Positions 52,732 to 61,741 are shown, numbered from the stretch's first letter. The stretch: 64,000 nucleotides of DNA from Rhodocyclaceae bacterium (GCA_016721505.1 JADKHX010000003.1:496001-560000), one strand, 5' to 3'. Notes: generated from the letters alone by a model not told the origin. Translations and numbers: made by a program.

Positions 52732-54006
52732 TCAAACCGCATCTTCTTTGACAATTTTCCAGCGCCCGGATTCCTTGATCCAGTACTGACGCTTTTTCAT
52801 CGATCCGGATAAATTGCTCGAGCGATAGTTCTGATCAAAAGTCACCACGACGTAGTCTTCTGCGCCGGGATTGCGAAACATACTAATGTTGTTGACACCA
52901 ACTTTGATCCACGTTTTTCCCGCGTTGACAGTTTGTTTGCGTGCCAACCATGCCGCACGACTCTGCCCGTCAGACAAAAAATCTGTCGCGTAATTTTCAG
53001 CGTAGTGGGCATCATCACGGTTTTCCCACGACATGCGCCATGCATCGATCACCGCCAGTAATGAGTCACGCTCTTGCTGCCAATCGTCGTGCGATAGCCA
53101 TTCGATGTTGTTGCTGATTATGACGGGGGTGAGGCCGACTTGTAGCGTTTTGGCCAATGCATCGAGATCTTGATTGGCCAACACTACGCAGCCATCCGAG
53201 GCCTTTGGCGGTCGTGAATAAGTATCCGACGGTGTGCCGTGCAACCAAATCCCATGCCCATCACGACCGTGTTGTTTGTCCCATGCATTTGGGTAGTTCA
53301 GCGGATAGGCGCCGCTACCATACAAGTCAGCCAAGCCACTACGCGGCAAACTCGAAGTGACGTGATAAACACCAATTGGCGTTTTGCGATCGCCCTCGCG
53401 TACTTTGTCAGCGCCAAGCTTTCCTTGTGAGATGTAATAGTCGGCAACAAACTTCGGCGTGCCATTGTCATTTTGATAAAGATACAAGCGCGATTTTTGT
53501 GTATCGACGACCATTGCATAACGTTGTTCAGCATGCATTTGCATCAAATAACGCGGCACGTAATCTACCGGCGGTTTTGCGCGATAAGCTTTAAGTCGAG
53601 CCATCGCTTCATCGCGCAGATCGGCGACTTTTTCGGCGGCCAAATTGCTGCCAACATCGCCAAACGTCTCTAGCGGACGCGTCCGCGCCAACAACAAATC
53701 ACCACGTATCAAATGCCCGAGGCGAAAGTTTGGGTAACTTGCCAGCAGCGTATCGGTTTGACGCATTGCCAAATCCAAACGGTTGGATTCAATCTTGTCA
53801 AAAACACTCGCCAGTTGTGCTTCCAGCTCGCCATTTGACAGCGAGGTACCGTCATCTCCAGCCGGGCGGTGATTAGCCAATGTTGTCTGCGCGAGACGTT
53901 CAGGTTTGGGCAGCATCGCCCATGCCGCAAGCGCAGCAACCACCACCGTGACGCCCGCAGCAGCGCGCATCACTGTGGCCGAAAACGAAAAACGCAATGC
54001 AGACAT
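52732..54006 (-). CDS. L,D-transpeptidase (YkuD) with C-terminal Cds6/SnoaL-like domain
   Basis: The predicted protein has 424 residues from ATG 54006, which overlaps the stop of the upstream TPR gene (TAATG). An N-terminal membrane anchor (residues about 11-31) precedes a helical region. The YkuD domain follows, with HGTPSDTYSRPPKASDGCVVLANQDL (catalytic His and the SDGC Cys). After it, SLLAVIDAWRMSWENRDDAHYAENYATDF to WIKESGRWKIVKED is a Cds6/SnoaL-like domain. It probably cross-links peptidoglycan or attaches proteins to it in the periplasm. Confidence 0.9.
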   Translation of the reverse strand: MSALRFSFSATVMRAAAGVTVVVAALAAWAMLPKPERLAQTTLANHRPAGDDGTSLSNGELEAQLASVFDKIESNRLDLAMRQTDTLLASYPNFRLGHLIRGDLLLARTRPLETFGDVGSNLAAEKVADLRDEAMARLKAYRAKPPVDYVPRYLMQMHAEQRYAMVVDTQKSRLYLYQNDNGTPKFVADYYISQGKLGADKVREGDRKTPIGVYHVTSSLPRSGLADLYGSGAYPLNYPNAWDKQHGRDGHGIWLHGTPSDTYSRPPKASDGCVVLANQDLDALAKTLQVGLTPVIISNNIEWLSHDDWQQERDSLLAVIDAWRMSWENRDDAHYAENYATDFLSDGQSRAAWLARKQTVNAGKTWIKVGVNNISMFRNPGAEDYVVVTFDQNYRSSNLSGSMKKRQYWIKESGRWKIVKEDAV

Positions 54007-55040
54007 TAGCGCGATCCGACTTGTTCGTGTGTGATGAGCCATTTGCCGTCACGTCGTACCAGCGTGACCGACTTGGTGCTGTTGGCTTTGAGTGATGCAG
54101 ACCGATAATTTTGTCGGAACGTTGCGGCCGCTGTTTCACCAGCAAGCTTGACATTTAGTTTTTCTATGCTGACTTGAATCACGCCAGGCTTGGTAATTCT
54201 TTGCCTACGTTCAAGTTCCCAAGCGCTGCGCGATAGTCCGCCTGGCGTTTGAAAATCGTGTGCGTAGTGCGCGAGATAGGCACTGACATCCTTGTTCGAC
54301 CAAGCGCTTGCCCAAGCATTGAGCGTCTTTGCCACGTCGCCACCATTTGCCGTCGGCGCACTTGGTTTTTCAACACCGACAACGGCTGACTTTGCTGCTT
54401 CGCCCGTTTTAATTGGCGCACTTGCTGCAGGCGCGGTGATCGCTGGCGATGGCGGCGGCGCCGTCGCTACGACCACCGGTTTAACGGTTTCGACTGGCTT
54501 TGCACCCACTTGGACAGGGCTACGTACGCTGGTTGTCATCAGATCACGAATCAAGGCGAGCTTGCTTTGTGCTGATGCGTTTGAGGAGTCCAGCTGCAAC
54601 GCGCGGTCATAGGCCTGACTGGCAAGGCGCGCATAAATATCGCCCAAATTTTCGTGCGCGGTGGCGTAAGACGGATGAGTACGAATCGCCATTTCGAGCG
54701 CACCTTTGGCTTTTTCGTATTGCTTTTGTTGCGCGAAAATCACCGCTAAGTTGTTGTATGGTTCAGGCAACTCGGGGTAATCCTCGGTGAGTCGCTGAAA
54801 CACGGCGATCGCTTCCGTCGGCCGATTCATTTCGGTGAGCGCAATACCGCGCAGGAATCGTGCTTGAGCATCTTTCGGCTTGCTAGCCAAAAACCGATCG
54901 AGTTGCTCTAGCGCCAGCGAGTGCCGCCCCTCCTTAATCAACTTACTGGCATCGGTCAAAGTGTCTGCATAGACGGGCAGGCCGAATGTCATCGCGATGA
55001 CTACGGCAAAAACTGGAAGACGAAAAGAAAATGATTTCAT
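54006..55040 (-). CDS. Secreted TPR protein with Cds6/SnoaL-like domain
   Basis: The predicted protein has 344 residues. Signal peptide (LPVFAVVIAMTFGLPVYA), then three to four TPRs (LIKEGRHSLALEQLDRFLASKP; ARFLRGIALTEMNRPTEAIAVFQRL; PYNNLAVIFAQQKQYEKAKGALEMA). A Pro/Ala linker follows, then a C-terminal domain (NAWASAWSNKDVSAYLAHYAHDF to RDGKWLITHEQ). That domain is homologous in pattern to the end of the adjacent L,D-transpeptidase. The two genes overlap (TAATG) and likely act together in the periplasm. Confidence 0.85.
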   Translation of the reverse strand: MKSFSFRLPVFAVVIAMTFGLPVYADTLTDASKLIKEGRHSLALEQLDRFLASKPKDAQARFLRGIALTEMNRPTEAIAVFQRLTEDYPELPEPYNNLAVIFAQQKQYEKAKGALEMAIRTHPSYATAHENLGDIYARLASQAYDRALQLDSSNASAQSKLALIRDLMTTSVRSPVQVGAKPVETVKPVVVATAPPPSPAITAPAASAPIKTGEAAKSAVVGVEKPSAPTANGGDVAKTLNAWASAWSNKDVSAYLAHYAHDFQTPGGLSRSAWELERRQRITKPGVIQVSIEKLNVKLAGETAAATFRQNYRSASLKANSTKSVTLVRRDGKWLITHEQVGSR

Positions 55041-55256
55041 GGAGGTGGTTGCCGTTCAATTGCCTGACCAAGTTCGGTGTCAAGTGACAAAAATCTGCTG
55101 ATCAATCAAGTTAAAATTCAACGAAGATTCTACCAAAACGTGCCGCTACTAAGCGCTTCCCCGCGGGTCAATGAAGCGTCGAAAACACTTGCATTAGCGC
55201 GCTATCTTGAACCATTCCCTGTGTCGCTTCTCACTTGTGTCAACAAACTTGCCAAC

Positions 55257-56660
55257 ATGCTGAAAATTCACAACACGTTAAGCCGAGAAAAACAAGAATT
55301 CATTCCTATTGAAGCAGGCCGAATTCGGATGTACGTTTGCGGTCTGACGGTACAAGATATTCCGCATCTGGGACACGCCCGCACTTTCATTGCATTCGAC
55401 GTGATTGCGCACTGGTTGAAGATCAGTGGCTACGATGTGACTTACGTCAGAAACATTACAGACATTGATGACAAAATCATTCGCAAAGCCGGTGACGGTG
55501 GCGAGTCGATTGGCGCGCTAACCGATCGCACCATTGCGGCAATGCAATCAGATTTTGCTGCCTTGGGAATGGCTGCACCCGATTTTGAACCGCGCGCGAC
55601 GCACTACATTCCCCAGATGCTGGAAATGATAGCGACCTTGGAGCGCAAGGAATTGGCCTATCAAGCGGGCGATGGCGATGTGAATTTTGCGGTGCGACGT
55701 TTTAATGGTTACGGAAAATTATCCGGCAAATCTCTCGACGATTTGCGCGCCGGTGAGCGCGTCGCCGTCGATACGTCCAAGCGCGATCCGTTAGATTTTG
55801 TGCTGTGGAAATCCGCGAAAGCCAGTGAACCTGCCGAATCTAAATGGGATTCGCCATGGGGCTCGGGGCGACCTGGTTGGCATATCGAATGCTCGGCGAT
55901 GTGCGAAGCCGTATTAGGCAAAACGCTCGATATTCACGGTGGTGGGCCGGATCTGAAATTTCCGCATCACGAGAATGAAATCGCCCAAAGCGAGGGCGCA
56001 CATGGCGTGAATTTCGCCAACTACTGGATGCACACTGGCGCGCTTAACGTCGACGAAGAAAAAATGAGTAAATCGCTGGGAAATTTTTTCACCGTGCGTG
56101 AGGCGCTGGCCCGCTACGATGCCGAAGTGATTCGTTATTTTGTGGTGCGTTCGCACTATCGCAGCAGCGTGAACTTTTCCGAAAGCCAGTTGATTGAGTC
56201 GCACGCTGCACTGCGTCGGCTTTATACAGCGCTACGCCAGGATTCGCCAGTTGGTGCTGGTGGCACGCCGTCAAACATAGTGAACTGGGATGACGAATAC
56301 AGCAAGCGATTCAGAGCCGCAATGGATGATGATTTCAATACGCCAGAAGCGCTTGCGGTGTTGTTTGATATCGCTGGCGATGTTAATCGTGGCAATCGAG
56401 CCGCCGCTGTGCAGCTCAAAGCGCTCGGTGGCGTGCTGGGGCTGTTGCAGCGCGAGCCATCGGTGTTTTTACAAGCGGCGACAGGGCTAATCGAGGATCA
56501 CGGGCTTAGCAATGCGGCAATTGCGGAAAAAATTATGGCGCGCACCTGTGCCAAACAAGCACGAGATTTTGCTGAATCTGATCGCATCCGCGACGAACTA
56601 AAGGCGCAAGGTATTGTTTTGGAAGACGGTCCGCAGGGAACGACTTGGCGACGATCATGA
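55257..56660 (+). CDS. cysS: Cysteinyl-tRNA synthetase
   Basis: The predicted protein has 467 residues from ATG 55257 (MLKIHNTLSREKQEF). Class I signatures: YVCGLTVQDIPHLGHARTFIAFDVI (HLGH form of HIGH; Cys zinc ligand), GRPGWHIECSAM, FPHHENEIAQSEGAHG (zinc ligands) and KMSKSLGNFFTVREAL. Between LRRLYTALRQ and NIVNWDDEYSKRF the copy of the dispersed repeat encodes about 8-9 residues (DSPVGAGGTPS) that are not expected in the family. It would sit in the helical C-terminal domain and probably form a surface loop. Confidence 0.97.
   Translation: MLKIHNTLSREKQEFIPIEAGRIRMYVCGLTVQDIPHLGHARTFIAFDVIAHWLKISGYDVTYVRNITDIDDKIIRKAGDGGESIGALTDRTIAAMQSDFAALGMAAPDFEPRATHYIPQMLEMIATLERKELAYQAGDGDVNFAVRRFNGYGKLSGKSLDDLRAGERVAVDTSKRDPLDFVLWKSAKASEPAESKWDSPWGSGRPGWHIECSAMCEAVLGKTLDIHGGGPDLKFPHHENEIAQSEGAHGVNFANYWMHTGALNVDEEKMSKSLGNFFTVREALARYDAEVIRYFVVRSHYRSSVNFSESQLIESHAALRRLYTALRQDSPVGAGGTPSNIVNWDDEYSKRFRAAMDDDFNTPEALAVLFDIAGDVNRGNRAAAVQLKALGGVLGLLQREPSVFLQAATGLIEDHGLSNAAIAEKIMARTCAKQARDFAESDRIRDELKAQGIVLEDGPQGTTWRRS
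56246..56269 (-). repeat. Dispersed 24-base repeat, copy inside cysS
   Basis: GCCAGTTGGTGCTGG then TGGCACGCC on the plus strand, close to consensus. Translated SPVGAGGTP in frame, in a linker of an essential gene. The length is a multiple of three. Confidence 0.8.
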
Positions 56661-56710
56661 TGCTGGCGGGGATTTACCGTTATGCCCTATATTGCGCGGT
56701 GTAACATGCA

Positions 56711-56734
56711 AACGGCTCGGATGTCCGAGCCGTT
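56711..56734. terminator. GC-rich hairpin after cysS
   Basis: AACGGCTCGGA-TG-TCCGAGCCGTT is an 11-bp perfect stem with almost no loop, located between cysS (plus) and tRNA-Leu (minus). It lacks a T run, so it may work as a weak or Rho-assisted terminator, or as a 3'-end stabiliser for both transcripts. Confidence 0.6.
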
Positions 56735-56790
56735 ACATTGCGCAGTTATCGTGCAGAGTTTCCATACAACGGCGTAACCAGAAAATCGGC

Positions 56791-56875
<85 letters not shown>

Positions 56876-56888
56876 GGGCGCGGCGCGG

Positions 56889-56916
56889 ATTCTAATTGAA
56901 AGCCCCAAATTGTCAA
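56889..56916 (-). promoter_or_regulatory. Sigma-70 promoter of tRNA-Leu
   Basis: On the minus strand TTGACA (56916-56911), 16-base spacer, TAGAAT (56894-56889), then a GC-rich discriminator CCGCGCCGCGCCC before the tRNA 5' end. The GC discriminator fits stringent (ppGpp) control of tRNA genes. The -35 overlaps the likely TTG start of rnr on the opposite strand. Confidence 0.8.
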
Positions 56917-59213
56917 ACAAGTCAGCCAAACCAAAGTCCAAAATAAATTACTCGAGTCGCCGTAAAGCTGATCCGTTTTTCGAACGCGAGCGCGAGAAAT
57001 ATGACGAGCCTTTGCCAAGTCGTGAATACATTCTCGACGTTCTGACCACCCAAGGTGTGCCCCTGGCATTCGTCGAACTTTGCAACTTGCTCGACATAAA
57101 AGCTGCCGAGCAAGAACCTTTCCAACGTCGGCTTGGGGCGATGGCGCGCGATGGCCAAGTCATGCAAAACCGCCGCGACGATTGGCTGGTGCCGAACAAA
57201 GCCGATTTGATTCGTGGCCGCATTGAAGGTCACCCCGATGGTTATGGATTTCTGGCGCCGGAAGAGGGTGGCAGCGATTTGTTTTTGTCAGCCAAGGAAA
57301 TGGCCAAAGTGCTGCATGGAGACCGTGCGATTGGCCGCGTGATTGGCATCGACCGTAAAGGCCGCCCTGAGGGCAAAATTGTTGAAGTGATTGAGCGCGC
57401 GAATACCAAGCTGGTCGGGCGCGTGTTCCAAGAGCATGGGGTGTGGTTTGTGGTGGCCGAAAACAAACGCATCAGCCAAGATATTTTGCTCGCCCCGTAC
57501 GAAAAGAAGAACGCCAAATTGCCGCGCCCGGAAGCCGGGCAAGTAGTAATGGTGGAATTGCTCGAACAACCGAGTCGGCAGTCGCAGCCGATTGGCAGAG
57601 TGATTGAGGTGCTTGGTAACTATGCAGACTCAGGCATGGAAATCGAAATCGCGTTGCGCAAGCATGAACTGCCGCACGAGTTCTCGAAAGACGCCTTGGC
57701 AGAAACCAAAAAGCTGCCTGACACAGTACGTAAGTCCGACTGGAAGGGCAGGGAAGACATCACCAAATTACCGTTGGTAACCATCGATGGTGAGACAGCG
57801 CGCGACTTTGACGATGCGGTGTATTGTGAAAAGGTTGGCAAAGGTTTCCGTTTGATAGTCGCGATTGCCGACGTGTCGCATTACGTGACCGCTGGTGGCG
57901 CGCTCGATGGTGATGCTTATGACCGTGGCACCTCGGTGTACTTTCCGCGTCGCGTGATTCCGATGTTGCCGGAAAAAATTTCCAATGGATTGTGTTCGCT
58001 TAATCCCGATGTTGAGCGGCTTTGTATGGTCTGCGACATGTCAATTTCTGGCACTGGGGTCATCAGTCGCTATCGGTTTTATCCGGCAGTGATGTTCTCG
58101 CATGCACGTTTGACCTACACCGATGTCGCGGCCGCACTTTACGAGCGCGATGCACCAACGCGTAGAAAATTGGCTGCCTTATTGCCGCATCTGGAGTCCT
58201 TGGACACGCTGTTTAGAGTCCTGCTTAACGCGCGAGAAAAGCGTGGTGCAATTGATTTCGAGACGCTGGAAACCCGCATGAGTTTTGATGACAACGGGAA
58301 AATTTCCAGCATCGATCCTTATCATCGCAACGACGCACATCGGTTGATTGAAGAATGCATGCTAGCGGCCAACGTGTGTGCGTCCGAGTATTTACATGAG
58401 TGTGAACATCCGGCTTTGTATCGTGTGCATGAAGGTCCGACACCTGAACGCTTGGTCAAGCTTCGTGACTTTCTCGGCACCTTCGGTTTGCAACTCGGTG
58501 GTGGCGAAACGCCAAGTGCCAAGGACTACGCAGCGCTGCTGGCGCGAATCGGTGATAGGCCAGACAAACAGCTACTGCAAACAGTGATGTTGCGCTCGCT
58601 CCGGCAGGCGGTGTATAGCCCGGACAATGTCGGGCATTTCGGGCTGTCATATGAGAGTTATACGCATTTCACTTCGCCGATACGCCGTTATCCGGATTTG
58701 CTTGTGCATCGGGCTATCAAGGCTGCGTTGAAGGGTGTTCGTTACGAACCAGGATCTTGGGATGAAATTGGAGTTCATTGCTCGAAAACCGAACGTCGAG
58801 CCGATGAAGCAACGCGCGATGTTGAAGCCTGGCTGAAGTGTTTTTACATGCGTGATCGAATTGGTGAAGAATTCACCGGCAGCATTTCAGCAGTGGTGCC
58901 ATTCGGGGTGTTCGTTGCGCTCGACAATGTGTTCGTTGAAGGTTTGATTCATGTCTCTGAGCTTGGCCACGACTATTTCCACTTTGATGAAAAAGCCCAT
59001 GCGATGGTCGGCGAACGTAGCGGCCGGCGTTTCCGCTTGTCAGATCGCGTATCAGTGCAACTGGTTCGTGCAGATCTCGAGACCAACAAAATCGATTTCC
59101 GTCTGATTGACGGTGGCGTTGTTGGTCGACCTCAGAGCATTGGCCACAAGCCATCCGTCGACAATTCGACACGGAATACTAAGCAAAATAAGGGTAAGAG
59201 TAAGCGGCACTGA
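56910..59213 (+). CDS. rnr: Ribonuclease R
   Basis: The predicted protein has about 767 residues from TTG 56910 (LSNKSAKPKSKINYSSRRKADPFFEREREKYDEPLPSREYIL). Starts further upstream would lie in the tRNA-Leu gene. Cold-shock domains (IEGHPDGYGFLAPEEGG), the RNB catalytic core (VTIDGETARDFDDAVYCEK, with the metal-binding Asp cluster) and a C-terminal S1 domain (EEFTGSISAVVPFGVFVALDNVFVEGLIHVSEL) plus a Lys-rich tail. It degrades structured RNA 3'-5'. No clear ribosome-binding site is seen. Confidence 0.96.
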   Translation: MSNKSAKPKSKINYSSRRKADPFFEREREKYDEPLPSREYILDVLTTQGVPLAFVELCNLLDIKAAEQEPFQRRLGAMARDGQVMQNRRDDWLVPNKADLIRGRIEGHPDGYGFLAPEEGGSDLFLSAKEMAKVLHGDRAIGRVIGIDRKGRPEGKIVEVIERANTKLVGRVFQEHGVWFVVAENKRISQDILLAPYEKKNAKLPRPEAGQVVMVELLEQPSRQSQPIGRVIEVLGNYADSGMEIEIALRKHELPHEFSKDALAETKKLPDTVRKSDWKGREDITKLPLVTIDGETARDFDDAVYCEKVGKGFRLIVAIADVSHYVTAGGALDGDAYDRGTSVYFPRRVIPMLPEKISNGLCSLNPDVERLCMVCDMSISGTGVISRYRFYPAVMFSHARLTYTDVAAALYERDAPTRRKLAALLPHLESLDTLFRVLLNAREKRGAIDFETLETRMSFDDNGKISSIDPYHRNDAHRLIEECMLAANVCASEYLHECEHPALYRVHEGPTPERLVKLRDFLGTFGLQLGGGETPSAKDYAALLARIGDRPDKQLLQTVMLRSLRQAVYSPDNVGHFGLSYESYTHFTSPIRRYPDLLVHRAIKAALKGVRYEPGSWDEIGVHCSKTERRADEATRDVEAWLKCFYMRDRIGEEFTGSISAVVPFGVFVALDNVFVEGLIHVSELGHDYFHFDEKAHAMVGERSGRRFRLSDRVSVQLVRADLETNKIDFRLIDGGVVGRPQSIGHKPSVDNSTRNTKQNKGKSKRH

Positions 59214-59278
59214 ATCACGTAGAATCAACCCGATGTAGCCAAACTATGCGAAGGTAATCTGAAAAATGAGAGAGCGCA

Positions 59279-60442
59279 ATGATTGACGGTCTAGTTGAAT
59301 TTTCTTGGCTACGGTTTTTCATTATCACCATGTGTTTAACTCAGGTGACAATTGCCACAGTGACAATTTTTTTGCACCGGCATCAAGCGCATCGCGCACT
59401 TGATTTAAGTCCACTCCCCAGCCATTTCTTTCGATTCTGGCTTTGGTTCACCACTGGCATGGTGACGAAAGAATGGGCTGCTATTCATCGCAAACATCAT
59501 GCGAAATGCGAAACGGCTGACGATCCGCACAGCCCACAAGTGCTAGGCATCAATCGCGTTTTGTGGGGCGGTGTTTTTTTGTACGTGAAGGAAGCACACA
59601 ACAAAGAGACCTTGGCGCGTTACGGCCACGGCACACCGGATGACTGGTTAGAACGCAAGGTGTATTCGGCCAATCCCAAGTCTGGAATTCTGATTGCCCT
59701 GGCGCTTGATATGCTGATTTTCGGTGTTATTCCTGGTGCAGTTTTATGGTTGGTAATGGTGTTGTGGATTCCGTTTTGGGCGGCTGGCGTAATTAATGGC
59801 GTGGGTCATTTTTGGGGGTATCGCAATTACGCGAGTGCCGACGCGGCGCGAAACATCTTTCCGTTTGGCGTTTTTATCGGCGGCGAAGAGCTCCACAACA
59901 ATCACCACACTTATGCCACCTCGGCAAAGTTATCGAGCAAGTGGTATGAGTTTGATATCGGTTGGATGTATATCTGTATCCTTCAGTGGCTGGGCTTGGC
60001 GCAGGTCAAGAAAGTCGCACCAAAGGCTAAATTTGGCGGAGCGCGCGCCTCGATTGATTTGGACACCTTGCAAGCAGTCATCACACATCGCTACGACGTT
60101 CTCGCCCGTTATCTGACCTCTGTACGACAGCTTGCCGCAGAAGAATTTAGTCGCTTGAAAATGACCGCGCAGGATGGAAAACGCTTCAGGCGTTTGCTTG
60201 GGCAAGATGCAGCAACGCTGACACCAGCGGTACGCGAACAACTTGGTCCGCTTTTGGCGAGGAGCGAACGTCTTGACAAGCTGGTGACTATGCGTGCCGA
60301 GTTAGAGGCGCTGTGGGAGCGTTCAAGCGCCTCGCATGAACAACTGGTGCGGCAGTTGCAGGACTGGATCGCGCGTGCAGAAGCGAGCGGTATTCGCCAG
60401 CTTGAGGAATTCTCGTTGAGCTTGAGGCGCTACGCAGTATAA
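59279..60442 (+). CDS. Acyl-CoA/acyl-lipid fatty acid desaturase
   Basis: The predicted protein has 387 residues. Three His boxes of membrane di-iron desaturases: HRHQAHRAL, HRKHHAKCETADDPHSP and EELHNNHHTYATSAKLSSKWYEFDIGW. Hydrophobic segments lie around residues 8-28, 45-65, 140-170. It introduces a cis double bond in fatty acids at the membrane. The C-terminal 120 residues (after AKFGGARASIDLDTLQAV) form a helical cytosolic extension, usual in proteobacterial DesA-like enzymes. It starts 65 bases after rnr and ends at a strong terminator. Confidence 0.92.
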   Translation: MIDGLVEFSWLRFFIITMCLTQVTIATVTIFLHRHQAHRALDLSPLPSHFFRFWLWFTTGMVTKEWAAIHRKHHAKCETADDPHSPQVLGINRVLWGGVFLYVKEAHNKETLARYGHGTPDDWLERKVYSANPKSGILIALALDMLIFGVIPGAVLWLVMVLWIPFWAAGVINGVGHFWGYRNYASADAARNIFPFGVFIGGEELHNNHHTYATSAKLSSKWYEFDIGWMYICILQWLGLAQVKKVAPKAKFGGARASIDLDTLQAVITHRYDVLARYLTSVRQLAAEEFSRLKMTAQDGKRFRRLLGQDAATLTPAVREQLGPLLARSERLDKLVTMRAELEALWERSSASHEQLVRQLQDWIARAEASGIRQLEEFSLSLRRYAV

Positions 60443-60460
60443 GTTTTCGCCGCTAAAAAT

Positions 60461-60486
60461 AAAAAACCCGCCAAGGCGGGTTTTTT
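60461..60486. terminator. Bidirectional intrinsic terminator
   Basis: AAAAAACCCGCC-AA-GGCGGGTTTTTT: a 6-bp GC stem extended by A-T pairs, with runs on both sides. It separates the desaturase (plus) from rpmG (minus). Confidence 0.93.
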
Positions 60487-60501
60487 ATTTGTGTAGCCAA
60501 G

Positions 60502-60669
60502 TTACTTTAGCTTCACTTCCTTGTAGGCGACATGCTTGCGCGCCTTCGGGTCATATTTCATAAACTCCAGCTTGCCCGGTGTCGTCTTTTTGTTTTTCGA
60601 CGTGGTGTAGAAATGCCCGGTTCCGGCTGTGGATTCCAGTTTGATTTTTTCGCGTCCGCCTTTGGCCAT
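60502..60669 (-). CDS. rpmG: 50S ribosomal protein L33
   Basis: The predicted protein has 55 residues: starts MAKGGREKIKLESTAGTGHF, then YTTSKNKKTTPGKLEFMKYDP and ends HVAYKEVKLK. This is the cysteine-free (C-) form of L33, so it needs no zinc. AGGAGA sits 6 bases before the ATG. It lies 32 bases after rpmB in the conserved rpmB-rpmG pair and ends just before a bidirectional terminator. Confidence 0.97.
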   Translation of the reverse strand: MAKGGREKIKLESTAGTGHFYTTSKNKKTTPGKLEFMKYDPKARKHVAYKEVKLK

Positions 60670-60701
60670 GATTTTCTCCTAGATACTTGGGACTAGCGGA
60701 A

Positions 60702-60938
60702 TTAGACGGCCACGCCGCGCTCGCGCAGCTCAGTCAGGACAACGTCAATACCTTTTTTATCGATTGTGCGCAGGCCTGCGTTAGAAACACGCAAACTTAC
60801 CCACCGGTTTTCATTTTCGACCCAGAACCTGCGGTTATGCAGATTAGGGAGGAAGCGACGCTTGGTCTTATTGTTAGCGTGCGAAACGTGATTTCCGACC
60901 ATCGGGGCTTTCCCCGTGACTTGGCAAACGCGGGACAT
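60702..60938 (-). CDS. rpmB: 50S ribosomal protein L28
   Basis: The predicted protein has 78 residues: MSRVCQVTGKAPMVGNHVSHANNKTKRRFLPNLH is the L28 N-terminus, and RVSNAGLRTIDKKGIDVVL follows. Only one cysteine is seen in the usual zinc position, so it is the zinc-independent form. AGGAG precedes the ATG. It has its own sigma-70 promoter in the gap to radC and is co-transcribed with rpmG. Confidence 0.98.
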   Translation of the reverse strand: MSRVCQVTGKAPMVGNHVSHANNKTKRRFLPNLHNRRFWVENENRWVSLRVSNAGLRTIDKKGIDVVLTELRERGVAV

Positions 60939-60974
60939 GCTTGCTCCTAATATTGCCTAAAAGTAAAGCCGACA

Positions 60975-61003
60975 ATTTTAACGTGTATTTTTCTATTGTT
61001 CAA
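60975..61003 (-). promoter_or_regulatory. Sigma-70 promoter of rpmB-rpmG
   Basis: On the minus strand TTGAAC (61003-60998), 17-base spacer, TAAAAT (60980-60975). The predicted start gives a leader of about 30 bases before the rpmB ATG. Confidence 0.7.
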
Positions 61004-61060
61004 CAGTGTTTCGGCAAAAAATCCAAAAAATCACCGAAATTCCCATTTCGCCGGGAAAAC

Positions 61061-61741
61061 TTAGACCAAACCTCGCTCTGCCAACGAAAGCGGTTTTTCG
61101 TTGGTGGTAACAATGAAATGGTCGAGTAATCGAACGTCCACCAGAGCCAGCGCTTGTTTCAAGGCATGCGTCAAGGAAACGTCGGCAGCCGATGCTTCGG
61201 CGCGGCCGGAAGGGTGGTTGTGCGCAAAAATCACAGCGGCGGCGTTGTGCTTAAGCGCTTTTTTGACGACTTCGCGTGGGTGAACACTGGTTTGCGTCAA
61301 GGTGCCACTGGATAACTCTTCCTGCTTAATCAATTTGTTGCCCGCATCAAGCCAAAGCGCGACAAAGACTTCATGTGCTGAGGGTGCAATGTGGAGGCGC
61401 AACCAATCCGCTACGGCTTGCGGATTTGAGAGTACGTCTTGTGTGTTCATTTGGCCAACCAGTGTGCGCTTGGCCAGTTCTATTACCGCCATCAGTTGCA
61501 CTGTCTTGGCTTTACCGATCCCGGATATTCGCTGGAAGTCTTCTGGTGACGCGGATGCCAAGCTGCTCAAATTGCCACCAAATTCACTCAATAATTCGCG
61601 CGCCAAATCGACCGCACTTTTGCCACGCCTACCCACACGCAAGAAAATCGCCAAAATTTCCGCATCAGAAAGTGCCGCCGCGCCATGCTTGAGCATACGC
61701 TCACGAGGTCGCTCCGCCGCTGGCCAGTGGTTAATCGCCAT
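61061..61741 (-). CDS. radC: RadC-family JAMM/MPN+ protein
   Basis: The predicted protein has 226 residues. N-terminal helix-hairpin-helix-like region (FQRISGIGKAKTVQLMAVIELAKR) and a C-terminal JAMM domain with VIFAHNHPSGRAEASAADVSLT (H-x-H-x10-D metal site). Despite the name, a DNA-repair role is not supported by later work; the function is unsettled. It is divergent from coaBC with 43 bases between starts. Context radC-rpmB-rpmG beside coaBC-dut is conserved. Confidence 0.95.
   Translation of the reverse strand: MAINHWPAAERPRERMLKHGAAALSDAEILAIFLRVGRRGKSAVDLARELLSEFGGNLSSLASASPEDFQRISGIGKAKTVQLMAVIELAKRTLVGQMNTQDVLSNPQAVADWLRLHIAPSAHEVFVALWLDAGNKLIKQEELSSGTLTQTSVHPREVVKKALKHNAAAVIFAHNHPSGRAEASAADVSLTHALKQALALVDVRLLDHFIVTTNEKPLSLAERGLV

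Noticed and set aside
54070..54090. GACTTGGTGCTGTTGG in the TPR gene
   Set aside because: It encodes NSTKSV within the Cds6-like domain; only the inner 8 bases match.
55077..55256. In-frame 60-codon extension upstream of cysS
   Set aside because: The extension has no CysRS-like sequence, and ATG 55257 gives the standard N-terminus.
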